11,299 nucleotides of DNA from an uncultured Pseudomonadota bacterium. GTDB lineage: Bacteria; Desulfobacterota_B; Binatia; UBA9968. How positions within the stretch are numbered: the first letter of the stretch is position 1; each line of letters starts with the position of its first letter. A model generated the notes under the pieces. It made no database searches and was not told where the DNA came from. It saw only the letters and a program-made list of their open reading frames with translations. Positions 4,560-11,299 of this stretch are shown in pieces. Position numbers and translations under genes: made by a program. The stretch spans positions 1 through 11,299 of the forward strand of contig CAMLCX010000125.1 of the NCBI GenBank assembly GCA_946478635.1, given 5' to 3'.

Positions 4560-7157
4560 CTAACCCTCCACAACGATGTTCACCAGTCGCCGCGGCACAT
4601 ACACCACGCGCTGGACTTTTTTACCGTCGAGTAAATTGGCTACCTTGGGATCGTTCAGGGCGTCGGTTTCGATTCGCTCCTGAGTAACATCCGCCGGCAC
4701 GGTGATCTTGCCGCGCACCTTGCCATTCACTTGAACGACGATAAGCAACTTTTCTTCCTCGAGCGCGTCGTCCGCATAAACCGGCCACGGGACCTGGTCG
4801 ACGCGCTCGCCATGGCCTAACTCGTGCCATAGCTCGCTCGCGACGTGCGGCACAAACGGCGCGAGGAGCAGAACAACGGTCTCCAAACCGTGCTTCCTGA
4901 TGGCGCCTCCCGCGCTCGACCCCTCACGATTCTGGGCCACGGCGCTCAAAGCGTTGAATAGCTCCATAATCGCAGCGATCGCGGTATTGAAGTGAAAACG
5001 TCCTTCGATATCTTCGGAGACTTTCTTGATCGTGCGATGAATCGCGCGTCGCAGATCGCGCAGCTCTGGGGAAAGCTCGCTTGCGCCGTTATTCGGGGTG
5101 TTGACTCTCCAAAGGCCACGCTCTTGAAAGATCAACCGCCAAAGTCGCGATAAAAATCGATAGGCGCCTTCGACGCCCTGATCTTTCCACTCGAGATCCT
5201 TTTCCGGCGGCGCGGCAAAAAGCGCAAACAACCGCGCCGTATCGGCGCCGTAGCGGTTGATGAGTTCTTCCGGGTCAACGATGTTTCTTTTCGACTTCGA
5301 CATTTTTTCGACCCGGCCTAGGGTGACCGGCCGGCCGCACTCGGCGCACCGCCAGCCGTCTTTTTCCGAGCCGAGAACATCTCCCGGGAATAACCAACCA
5401 TGCTCTTCGCAGCGGTAGGTTTCCTTCGAAACCATGCCTTGCGTGAGTAAATGGGTGAAGGGCTCGTCGACTTCGGCAAGACCCAAATCGCGCAGCGCTT
5501 TGGTAAAGAATCGGGCGTAGAGCAGATGCAATACCGCGTGCTCGACGCCACCGATATATTGATCGACCGGCATCCAGTAGCGCGCCCTTTCCGGATCGAA
5601 GGGCGCCGCGTCAAAGCCCGCGGAGGTATAGCGCAGAAAATACCACGAAGAATCGACGAAGGTGTCCATCGTGTCGGTTTCACGCCTTGCGGCGCCGCCG
5701 CAGTTTGGGCACGCGACCTGCAAGAATAGCTTGCTCTCACGCAAAGGCGAACCGCCCTTGCCGCTAAACGGCACATCCTTCGGGAGCTCCACCGGCAATT
5801 GCTCTTCCGGCACAGGCACCGTGCCGCAGCGCTCGCAGTAAATGATCGGAATCGGCGTGCCCCAGTAGCGCTGGCGCGACACGCCCCAATCGCGCAGCCG
5901 ATAACGAATTTCCTTTTTGCCAAAACCTTTGGCTTCGGCATGGACGGCGATTTTTTCTTTGCCTGCTGTATTCGGCAGACCGGTGAACGCCCCGCTGTCG
6001 ACCATCACGCCTTCGTCGACGTAAGCTTCGGCCATTGCCTCGGCGGTCAGAGTGCGCTCCGCCGGCTGAATGACCACGCGGATGGGCAGATGGTATTTTC
6101 GGGCGAACTCAAAATCGCGTTGATCGTGGGCCGGCACGGCCATGACCGCGCCCGTGCCGTATTCCATCAGAACGAAATTGGCCAGATAAATAGGAATATT
6201 CTCGCCGGTAAATGGATTGCGGCAGCAGGCGCCGGTGAAGACGCCCTCTTTCGCAGCTTCATCTTCGCCGCGGCGCGCCTGGCTGATCTTCCTAATGCGG
6301 TCAACGAACTCTTGTACCACGCGCTCTTGCGCCGTGCCGCGGCACAGGGTCGTTGCCAGCGGATGTTCCACCGCGAGCGAAACAAAAGTCGCGCCGAAAA
6401 TCGTATCTGGCCGCGTGGTGAAGATGCGCAGCGCACCCGGGTGTTCCACGAGCGGAAAGTCGATTTCGGCGCCGGTCGACTTGCCGATCCAGTTGCGCTG
6501 CATGGTCAGCACTTTGTCGGGCCAACCCTCGAGCTTGTCCAGATCGTTGAGCAATTCCTCGGCGTAATCCGTGATGCGCAAAAACCATTGTTCCAGTTCT
6601 TTTTGCACCACGGCGGAGTCGCAACGCCAGCACGCGCCATCAACGACCTGCTCGTTGGCCAACACTGTTTCGCAGGAAGGACACCAATTGACGAATGAGT
6701 TCTTTTTGTACGCAAGACCCTTCTTGAAAAACTGCAAAAAGATCCACTGATTCCAGCGATAGTATTGCGGATCGCAAGTGGCAATCTCGCGCTCCCAATC
6801 GTAGGAAAGGCCCATGCGCCGGAGCTGGGTCTTCATATAGAGTATATTTTCTTGAGTCCAGATTTCCGGATGAACACCGCGCTCGATGGCGGCGTTCTCC
6901 GCCGGCAGACCAAACGCGTCCCAACCCATCGGATGAAGCACGTTGAAACCACGCATGCGTTTATAACGCGCCACAACGTCGCCTATCGAATAGTTGCGCA
7001 CGTGGCCCATGTGAATGCGCCCGGACGGATAGGGAAACATTTCCAGAACGTAATACTTGGGCCTGGCGGGATCTTCGGCCGCGCGGAATGCTTGTTGCTC
7101 GGCCCAAACTCGTTGCCACTTTTCTTCGATGTTTTTAGCTTGGTAGCGTTCTTCCAT
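4560..7157 (-). CDS. leuS: Leucyl-tRNA synthetase
   Basis: This class I synthetase charges tRNA-Leu in the cytosol. It has 865 residues, normal for bacterial LeuRS. Signatures in order: HMGH (HIGH motif, residues 49-52) within [19 protein letters not shown]; a zinc-ribbon with CPSC (Cys159, Cys162) and CWRC (Cys176, Cys179); the CP1 editing domain with [12 protein letters not shown] and [14 protein letters not shown]; a second Cys/His cluster just before the catalytic loop (Cys583, His586, Cys604, Cys607); KMSKS at 618-622; an anticodon-binding helical domain; and the C-terminal [11 protein letters not shown]. The start at ATG 7157 gives the usual [15 protein letters not shown] opening. It is preceded 12 nt away by the nusB stop, with a weak SD. 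It appears fully intact and editing-competent. Confidence 0.98.
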   Translation of the reverse strand: MEERYQAKNIEEKWQRVWAEQQAFRAAEDPARPKYYVLEMFPYPSGRIHMGHVRNYSIGDVVARYKRMRGFNVLHPMGWDAFGLPAENAAIERGVHPEIWTQENILYMKTQLRRMGLSYDWEREIATCDPQYYRWNQWIFLQFFKKGLAYKKNSFVNWCPSCETVLANEQVVDGACWRCDSAVVQKELEQWFLRITDYAEELLNDLDKLEGWPDKVLTMQRNWIGKSTGAEIDFPLVEHPGALRIFTTRPDTIFGATFVSLAVEHPLATTLCRGTAQERVVQEFVDRIRKISQARRGEDEAAKEGVFTGACCRNPFTGENIPIYLANFVLMEYGTGAVMAVPAHDQRDFEFARKYHLPIRVVIQPAERTLTAEAMAEAYVDEGVMVDSGAFTGLPNTAGKEKIAVHAEAKGFGKKEIRYRLRDWGVSRQRYWGTPIPIIYCERCGTVPVPEEQLPVELPKDVPFSGKGGSPLRESKLFLQVACPNCGGAARRETDTMDTFVDSSWYFLRYTSAGFDAAPFDPERARYWMPVDQYIGGVEHAVLHLLYARFFTKALRDLGLAEVDEPFTHLLTQGMVSKETYRCEEHGWLFPGDVLGSEKDGWRCAECGRPVTLGRVEKMSKSKRNIVDPEELINRYGADTARLFALFAAPPEKDLEWKDQGVEGAYRFLSRLWRLIFQERGLWRVNTPNNGASELSPELRDLRRAIHRTIKKVSEDIEGRFHFNTAIAAIMELFNALSAVAQNREGSSAGGAIRKHGLETVVLLLAPFVPHVASELWHELGHGERVDQVPWPVYADDALEEEKLLIVVQVNGKVRGKITVPADVTQERIETDALNDPKVANLLDGKKVQRVVYVPRRLVNIVVEG

Positions 7158-7169
7158 GACCTAATTCAA

Positions 7170-7622
7170 TCACTGCGAGTTGGCGGACTGCGCGACTTGG
7201 TCGAGGACACCGTTGATGAAATTGGCCGAATCGGCGCTGCCAAAACGCTTGCCGATCTCGATCGCTTCATCCAGGCTGACCGCGTTCGGGATGTCCGGAC
7301 AAAACATCAGCTCATAGCTCGCCATGCGCAGAATCACCAGGTCTACTTTAGCCAGCCGCACGAGCTTCCAATTTTCCGTGCATTGCTCGATCTTCTGGTC
7401 AATTGCCGGGCGCTGACTCACCACCCCCGAAACCAGACGGCGGGCAAACTCTTTTGCCTGGGGCGTGCCTTCGAAGTGACGCAGAAACAACTCCACTGCG
7501 CCAACCGAAGGATCGTTGGTGATCTCGATCTGGTAGAGCGCCTGGAGAGCCAACTCGCGGCCCTTGCGGCGCGTGCCTCTGCCGGAGTGGCCTGCGGGAG
7601 ATTCCTGTTCGTTTTCCGCCAA
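7170..7622 (-). CDS. nusB: Transcription antitermination factor NusB
   Basis: NusB binds boxA RNA with NusE (S10) and supports antitermination, mainly of rRNA operons. The 150-residue product has the family signatures: RRKGRELALQALYQIE near residue 18, ENWKLVRLAKVDLVILRMASYEL in the middle, PNAVSLDEAIEIGKRFGSADSANFINGVLD near the end. The N-terminal ~17 residues are a polar extension (MAENEQESPAGHSGRG). The only reasonable in-frame start is TTG 7622; no ATG or GTG is available between it and the conserved core. A weak GAG SD lies about 6 nt upstream. It follows ribH after 41 nt, an arrangement common in many bacteria (ribH-nusB). Confidence 0.96.
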   Translation of the reverse strand: MAENEQESPAGHSGRGTRRKGRELALQALYQIEITNDPSVGAVELFLRHFEGTPQAKEFARRLVSGVVSQRPAIDQKIEQCTENWKLVRLAKVDLVILRMASYELMFCPDIPNAVSLDEAIEIGKRFGSADSANFINGVLDQVAQSANSQ

Positions 7623-7663
7623 CGGATGCTCTGAAATATCTCTAAGGTGATCGGCACAGAACT

Positions 7664-8131
7664 CTACGAGATGTCCCGAATCACATGAACCATTTCCACG
7701 GCGGTCAGCAGCGCTTCGTAACCTTTATTCGCGTCCTTGATACCCGCCCGCGCCATCGCCTGCTGAACGTCATCGGTGGTCAAAACACCAAACCCGATGG
7801 GCATTTTGTAAGTGCGCACAGCGTCGCCAATCCCGCGCGTCACCGCATCGCAAACGTATTCGAAATGCGGCGTATCGCCGCGAATCACCGCGCCGAGACA
7901 GACCAGCGCATCGTATTTGCCGCTCGCCGCCATCTTGTCCACGGCCAAAGGTATTTCAAAAGCGCCGGGCACGCGGACGATCGTGAGATCACTTTCCGAT
8001 CCGCCATGGCCGGTGAAACCATCCTTCGCCCCCTCGAGCAACTTCTCCGTGACAAAATTGTTGAAGCGGCTCACGATAATGCCGATCCTGAGCCCCTGGG
8101 CGTCCTTCTTCCCCTCAAGAACATTTGCCAT
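7664..8131 (-). CDS. ribH: 6,7-dimethyl-8-ribityllumazine synthase
   Basis: This enzyme condenses 5-amino-6-ribitylamino-uracil with 3,4-dihydroxy-2-butanone 4-phosphate, the penultimate step of riboflavin synthesis. It usually forms pentamers or 60-mer shells. The product is 155 residues, the normal length. Visible signatures are RFNNFVTEKLLEGA near residue 22, VPGAFEIPLA, and GAVIRGDTPHFEYVCDAVTRG with the catalytic His after TP. Then come FGVLTTDDVQQAMARAG and KDANKGYEALLTAVEM. The start at ATG 8131 gives MANVLEGKKDAQGLRIGII, typical of the family; no clear SD is seen, so coupling to ribBA (22-nt gap) may matter. Confidence 0.98.
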   Translation of the reverse strand: MANVLEGKKDAQGLRIGIIVSRFNNFVTEKLLEGAKDGFTGHGGSESDLTIVRVPGAFEIPLAVDKMAASGKYDALVCLGAVIRGDTPHFEYVCDAVTRGIGDAVRTYKMPIGFGVLTTDDVQQAMARAGIKDANKGYEALLTAVEMVHVIRDIS

Positions 8132-8153
8132 GGATTGATGGCGGGCGCGCCGT

Positions 8154-9380
8154 CTAGTGCTTGGCTAACTTGCCTTCGAGGTTTGAAAGCAGATGGCCCA
8201 GTTTTTTCTGTTTAGTACGCAAGTAGTGGATATTGGTGTCACGCGGCGCCACTTCGAGCGGCACCCGCTCCACCACTTTGATACCGTAACCCTCCAGCCC
8301 GGTGATTTTACGCGGGTTGTTGGTCAGGAGAGAAATCTTTTCCACGTTCAAGTCGCGCAGGATCTGCGCGCCAATGCCGTAGTCGCGCAAATCCTCCTTG
8401 AAACCCAAATCGAGGTTTGCCTCAACCGTGTCGCGTCCTTGATCCTGCAGGGCATAGGCTTTGATTTTGTTGGTCAAGCCGATGCCACGCCCTTCCTGAT
8501 GCATGTAAATCAGCACGCCTTTGCCTTGTTGATCGATCATTCGCAAGGATTGGCGAATCTGATCGCCGCAATCGCAGCGCTCCGAGCCAAACACGTCGCC
8601 GGTCAAACATTCCGAATGAACACGCACCAAGACCCCATCCGCGCCGTCGACATCGCCTTTCACTAGTGCCATGTGCTCCACGCGGTCGACTTCGTTGCGG
8701 TAGACGATGGCGCGATACATGCCGCCGTGGATAGTCGGAAACTGCTGTTCGGCGACGCGCTTGACCAAACTTTCATTGCGCAAACGATGGGCAATCAAAT
8801 TCGCCACCGAAACAATCTTCAGGTTCTGTTGCTCGGCCAGCCGTTGCAGCGCGGGCAACAGCGCAACGGCGCCATCGTCGTCCAAGATCTGGCAAATAAC
8901 GCCCGCCGGTTTGAATCCGGCGAGACGAGCCAGATCCACTGAGGCGTCGGTTCGACCCGAGCGCGCCAGCACACCACCGCTGCGAGCCTGCAGCGGCTGC
9001 ACATGGCCTGGAATCACCAGATCCTCATGCTTGGTCTCGTCGGCGACCGCCGCCTGTATGGTATGGGCGCGGCCCCGGGCTGAAACCCCGTGCACGCCTT
9101 CGAGGCCGACTGAAAAGGATGCGCCGCAAATCAGCCCCGACAGTGGGCTGTTTTCTTCCGGAATCATCGGAATGCCGAGCTCGCGAATTCGTTCATCCGT
9201 AAGCGTGACATAAACGATGCCGCGCCCGTGACGCAGCATGTAATTGATGCTCTGGGCGGTGACCCTCTCGGCCGCCAAACAGAAAAATCCGTCGCTCTCC
9301 GGCGCATCCTCATCGACGAGGATGACCATCCGGCCGCCGCGAATCTCTTCAAGACCTTCTTCAATGGTCGAAATGGGCAT
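8154..9380 (-). CDS. ribBA: RibBA-type fusion: degenerate DHBP synthase domain plus intact GTP cyclohydrolase II
   Basis: The 408-residue protein has the RibBA layout. The C-terminal GTP cyclohydrolase II domain (from about residue 205) opens the GTP imidazole ring, the first step of the pathway. It looks complete: VHSECLTGD, zinc ligands Cys258, Cys269 and Cys271, [27 protein letters not shown] and LLTNNPRKI. The N-terminal DHBP synthase domain has the correct fold pattern ([41 protein letters not shown]) but lacks key residues. The usual DRENEGD becomes residues 26-32 APESDGF; the metal-ligand His of GHTEA becomes Arg143 (GRTDA); the Glu of GV(I/L)CE becomes Gln164; the Asp of the SAxDR segment becomes Gly103. 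Glu28, His126 and Arg140 are kept. Butanone-phosphate synthesis by this domain is therefore doubtful. The start at ATG 9380 is family-typical; the gap to ribE is 28 nt. Confidence 0.94.
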   Translation of the reverse strand: MPISTIEEGLEEIRGGRMVILVDEDAPESDGFFCLAAERVTAQSINYMLRHGRGIVYVTLTDERIRELGIPMIPEENSPLSGLICGASFSVGLEGVHGVSARGRAHTIQAAVADETKHEDLVIPGHVQPLQARSGGVLARSGRTDASVDLARLAGFKPAGVICQILDDDGAVALLPALQRLAEQQNLKIVSVANLIAHRLRNESLVKRVAEQQFPTIHGGMYRAIVYRNEVDRVEHMALVKGDVDGADGVLVRVHSECLTGDVFGSERCDCGDQIRQSLRMIDQQGKGVLIYMHQEGRGIGLTNKIKAYALQDQGRDTVEANLDLGFKEDLRDYGIGAQILRDLNVEKISLLTNNPRKITGLEGYGIKVVERVPLEVAPRDTNIHYLRTKQKKLGHLLSNLEGKLAKH

Positions 9381-9408
9381 GAGCTAGAACGAATTCGGCA
9401 AAATCGAG

Positions 9409-10002
9409 TTACTTGCGTTGGTGCATGAAGCTTTGCACATACTTTCCGATCAAATCGGTTTCGATGTTGACTTTATCACCAACCCTACGGGCGCGCAAAT
9501 TCGTGTGCGCCAACGTGAATGGAATGATCGCGACGGAAAACTGATTTTTGCCGCACTCGTTGACCGTCAAGCTGATGCCGTCGACCGCGACCGATCCCTT
9601 TGACACCAACAATGCGCCAAGCGCCGCCGAAACACGGAAACGGAACAGGATAAAGTCGCCTTCTTTCTTGATTGCGGCTACCGTGCCGATGCCGTCGACG
9701 TGACCGGTCACCAGATGACCGCCGAGGCGCTCTTGCAGGCGCATCGGCTGTTCGAGATTGACCAAGCTCCCGGCAACCAGCCGTTCCAGATTCGTGCGCC
9801 GCAGCGTTTCCGGCGAGACATCGACGGTGAACGCGCTCCGGCTTTTTCTAACGACGGTTAAACAAGCCCCGTTAACCGCAATGCTCGCTCCAAGCGGCAT
9901 CGATCCCACGGCGATTTTGGTTTTTACCGTTAATACCGCGGCGCCGTTCCGCAGGCGCAAGTTTCCGATAACGCCGACATCTTCGATCAATCCGGTAAAC
10001 AT
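9409..10002 (-). CDS. ribE: Riboflavin synthase, alpha subunit
   Basis: This enzyme dismutates two 6,7-dimethyl-8-ribityllumazine molecules to riboflavin and the pyrimidine precursor, the last step of the pathway. The product is 197 residues, the normal length, and has two homologous lumazine-binding barrels. Barrel one runs from MFTGLIEDVGVI through SIAVNGACLTV to VSPETLRRTNL. Barrel two runs from LGGHLVTGHVDGIG through GSVAVDGISLTVNE and IPFTLAHTNL to VNIETDLIGKYVQ. The conserved His in GHVDG and the N-terminal MFTG active-site element are present. The start at ATG 10002 is exact for the family and lies 9 nt after the ribD stop; no clear SD is seen, consistent with coupling. The product of ribH is its substrate. 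Some organisms call this gene ribC. Confidence 0.98.
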   Translation of the reverse strand: MFTGLIEDVGVIGNLRLRNGAAVLTVKTKIAVGSMPLGASIAVNGACLTVVRKSRSAFTVDVSPETLRRTNLERLVAGSLVNLEQPMRLQERLGGHLVTGHVDGIGTVAAIKKEGDFILFRFRVSAALGALLVSKGSVAVDGISLTVNECGKNQFSVAIIPFTLAHTNLRARRVGDKVNIETDLIGKYVQSFMHQRK

Positions 10003-10011
10003 GGTTAAATT

Positions 10012-11151
10012 TCAGTCCGCACCGCTGCGTTGCCGGGCCTGCGGCCCCGGCAGATAACCGGTCACCATCAAATCATCGCCGGATCGGCTGACGCGGAGAT
10101 CCTTTACAGCGACCGCCTTTTTTACCCGCGGGATTTCCAGGGGCGCGATCATCGGCAGGGCATCGCCGCCGAGAATCTTCGGCGCGTAAAAGAACAGAAC
10201 CTTGTCGACGATTTTCTCTTTTAGAGCCGAGGCGGCGGTTTGGGCGCCGCCTTCGATCATCACACTGACGATACCGCAATGCGCAAGCTCTTTGAGCAAT
10301 GCCCGCCACGATATTCGCTTGTGTTTGAGCGGCAATCGCCAAACTTGAACGCCAAGCGCTTCAAGCTCGCGCACGCGCGCCGGCGCCGCACGCGCGCCGG
10401 TCGCAATGACCGTTTTGCCCGCATCGGGAAGGCGGAGTAATTTTGCTGACGAGCGAATCCTGAGACGACTATCCAAGACGACACGCCAAGGATTGCGCCC
10501 ACCGGCAATCCGGCAAGTGAGCAGCGGATCGTCCGTCTCCACCGTGCCAAGCCCAACCACAACCGCGTCCACTTCATTACGCAGGCGATGCACCGTACGG
10601 CGGGAGGTTTCACCGCTGATCCAGCGCGCGTCGCCGCTCGCGGCGGCAATCCCGCCATCGAGGGTCGCCGCAAGTTTGAGCGTCACAAAAGGAACGCGTC
10701 GGGCAATGTATTTGGCGAAGGCTTCAATGAGCGCGCGGCATTCTTTTTCGAGCACGCCCGCGCGCACTTTGATTCCCGCGCGCCGGAGTTGCCGGAAACC
10801 GCCTCCGGAGACGAGCGGATTGGGATCCTGCGTGCCGCAGACGACTTCCTTGATACCGGCGCGAATCAAAGCGCCGGTGCAAGGGGGCGTGCGTCCGTAA
10901 TGACTGCACGGCTCCAAAGTAATATACAGCGTTGCGCCGCGCGCCCGGGTGCCGGCGCGCTCAAGCGCGGCAATTTCGGCGTGCTTGCCTCCGGCAAACT
11001 GATGATACCCGGTGCCGACGATCTTTCCTTGCCGGACGAGCACCGCGCCGACCTGAGGATTGGGGCTGGTTCGACCCGCCGCTTTTCGCGCCAGGCGGCA
11101 GGCCATGCGCAGATATTTCTCATCGCGGATACTCGCGCGAGTCGCGGACAA
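10012..11151 (-). CDS. ribD: Bifunctional diaminohydroxyphosphoribosylaminopyrimidine deaminase / 5-amino-6-(5-phosphoribosylamino)uracil reductase
   Basis: RibD performs steps two and three of riboflavin synthesis, deamination then NADPH-dependent ribose reduction. From TTG 11151 it has 379 residues, in the normal range. The deaminase domain shows RTSPNPQVGAVLV, the zinc/catalytic HAEIAAL, PCSHYGRTPPC with the two zinc Cys, and DPNPLVSGGG. The reductase domain shows RVPFVTLKLAATLDGGIA, GDARWISGE, VDAVVVGLGTVETDDPLLT, IEGGAQTAASAL and FFYAPKILGGD. The start is inferred. TTG 11151 lies 4 nt after the nrdR stop and keeps the conserved DEKYLRMACRLARKA helix, while the first in-frame ATG (11106) would cut it. 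Longer in-frame starts run inside nrdR. An AGAGAA stretch about 6 nt upstream may act as a weak SD. Confidence 0.96.
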   Translation of the reverse strand: MSATRASIRDEKYLRMACRLARKAAGRTSPNPQVGAVLVRQGKIVGTGYHQFAGGKHAEIAALERAGTRARGATLYITLEPCSHYGRTPPCTGALIRAGIKEVVCGTQDPNPLVSGGGFRQLRRAGIKVRAGVLEKECRALIEAFAKYIARRVPFVTLKLAATLDGGIAAASGDARWISGETSRRTVHRLRNEVDAVVVGLGTVETDDPLLTCRIAGGRNPWRVVLDSRLRIRSSAKLLRLPDAGKTVIATGARAAPARVRELEALGVQVWRLPLKHKRISWRALLKELAHCGIVSVMIEGGAQTAASALKEKIVDKVLFFYAPKILGGDALPMIAPLEIPRVKKAVAVKDLRVSRSGDDLMVTGYLPGPQARQRSGAD

Positions 11152-11155
11152 AGAG

Positions 11156-11299
11156 CTATTCTCTTTTCTGCCGAAGCTCGGCGACCTTGGCGGCAGGTCC
11201 GCCTTTCCGTTCCTTGAGCAATTCTTCGAGCTCGACCATGAACTCGCTGATGTCTTTGAAGGAACGGTACACCGAGGCAAAGCGCACATAGGCGACCGG
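11156..11299 (-). CDS. nrdR: C-terminus of transcriptional repressor NrdR (5' end outside window)
   Basis: NrdR is a zinc-ribbon/ATP-cone repressor of ribonucleotide reductase genes. Only the last 47 complete codons are present, ending at TAG 11156-11158. They begin [19 protein letters not shown] and continue MVELEELL, then a Lys/Arg/Glu-rich tail (KERKGG...RQKRE). The [15 protein letters not shown] segment is diagnostic of the end of the NrdR ATP-cone domain, so the assignment is firm despite truncation. The zinc-ribbon and most of the ATP cone lie beyond the right edge. A 4-nt gap to ribD places nrdR at the head of, or within, the rib operon; nrdR-ribD adjacency is common in deltaproteobacteria and other groups. 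Confidence 0.92.
   Translation of the reverse strand, partial: PVAYVRFASVYRSFKDISEFMVELEELLKERKGGPAAKVAELRQKRE

Noticed and set aside
5318..5430. Cys/His cluster in LeuRS considered as a foreign domain insertion
   Set aside because: A Cys/His cluster just before KMSKS is usual in LeuRS of several bacterial groups, so it is ordinary.
5799..6698. 299-codon open frame on the plus strand
   Set aside because: It lies wholly inside leuS on the opposite strand; the translation has no recognisable motif and its composition is that of a G+C-driven shadow frame.
6765..7634. 289-codon open frame on the plus strand
   Set aside because: Antisense to leuS and nusB, both firmly identified; no SD or domain pattern.
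11151..11299. FMN riboswitch searched for at the head of the rib genes
   Set aside because: ribD follows nrdR by 4 nt, leaving no space; any FMN element would be upstream of nrdR outside the window.

Overview
The window is an ordinary but information-rich piece of a Gram-negative bacterial chromosome. By eye the G+C content is in the high fifties. An LPS-assembly lipoprotein (LptE), TatC and the order nrdR-ribD-ribE-ribBA-ribH-nusB-leuS-lptE next to a convergent rpsT all fit a deltaproteobacterium-like lineage (Desulfobacterota/Myxococcota or a related uncultured group). This placement is inferred from gene order and protein character, not from a search.

Right-hand block (11299 down to 3938, all minus strand): eight tightly packed genes with gaps of 4-41 nt, read right to left. 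They are the C-terminus of nrdR (cut by the window edge), ribD, ribE (riboflavin synthase alpha), ribBA, ribH, nusB, leuS and lptE. They look like one operon. It supplies the riboflavin pathway enzymes plus NusB (transcription antitermination), leucyl-tRNA synthetase and an outer-membrane LPS assembly lipoprotein. Its promoter lies outside the window, upstream of nrdR. The main surprise is ribBA. Its GTP cyclohydrolase II half looks intact, but its DHBP synthase half has lost several residues that are near-invariant in active enzymes.

Middle (3565-3892, plus strand): rpsT (ribosomal protein S20) has a good sigma70-like promoter, a strong Shine-Dalgarno (SD) and a TTG start. It converges on lptE with only a 45-nt gap.

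Intergenic region (about 2941-3619): nearly 700 nt without a convincing gene. It holds two perfect tandem DnaA boxes one helical turn apart beside an AT-rich patch, a nested operator-like dyad, a probable promoter for the small lipoprotein (minus strand) and the rpsT promoter (plus strand). It is the best candidate for undescribed regulation, or possibly for a replication-related site.

Left-hand block (2940 down to 1, minus strand): a 74-residue Pro/Ala-rich lipoprotein, a perfect 14-bp hairpin terminator, tatC, and hppA. The hppA gene overlaps tatC by one base (TAATG) and runs off the left edge. It has the Lys signature of the K+-independent, proton-pumping membrane pyrophosphatases. A proton-motive-force generator is therefore translationally coupled to a proton-motive-force-driven protein translocase.

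I saw no mobile element, CRISPR array, tRNA or rRNA. No wholly new multi-gene system is evident. The items most worth a second look are the degenerate RibB domain and the DnaA-box intergenic region.
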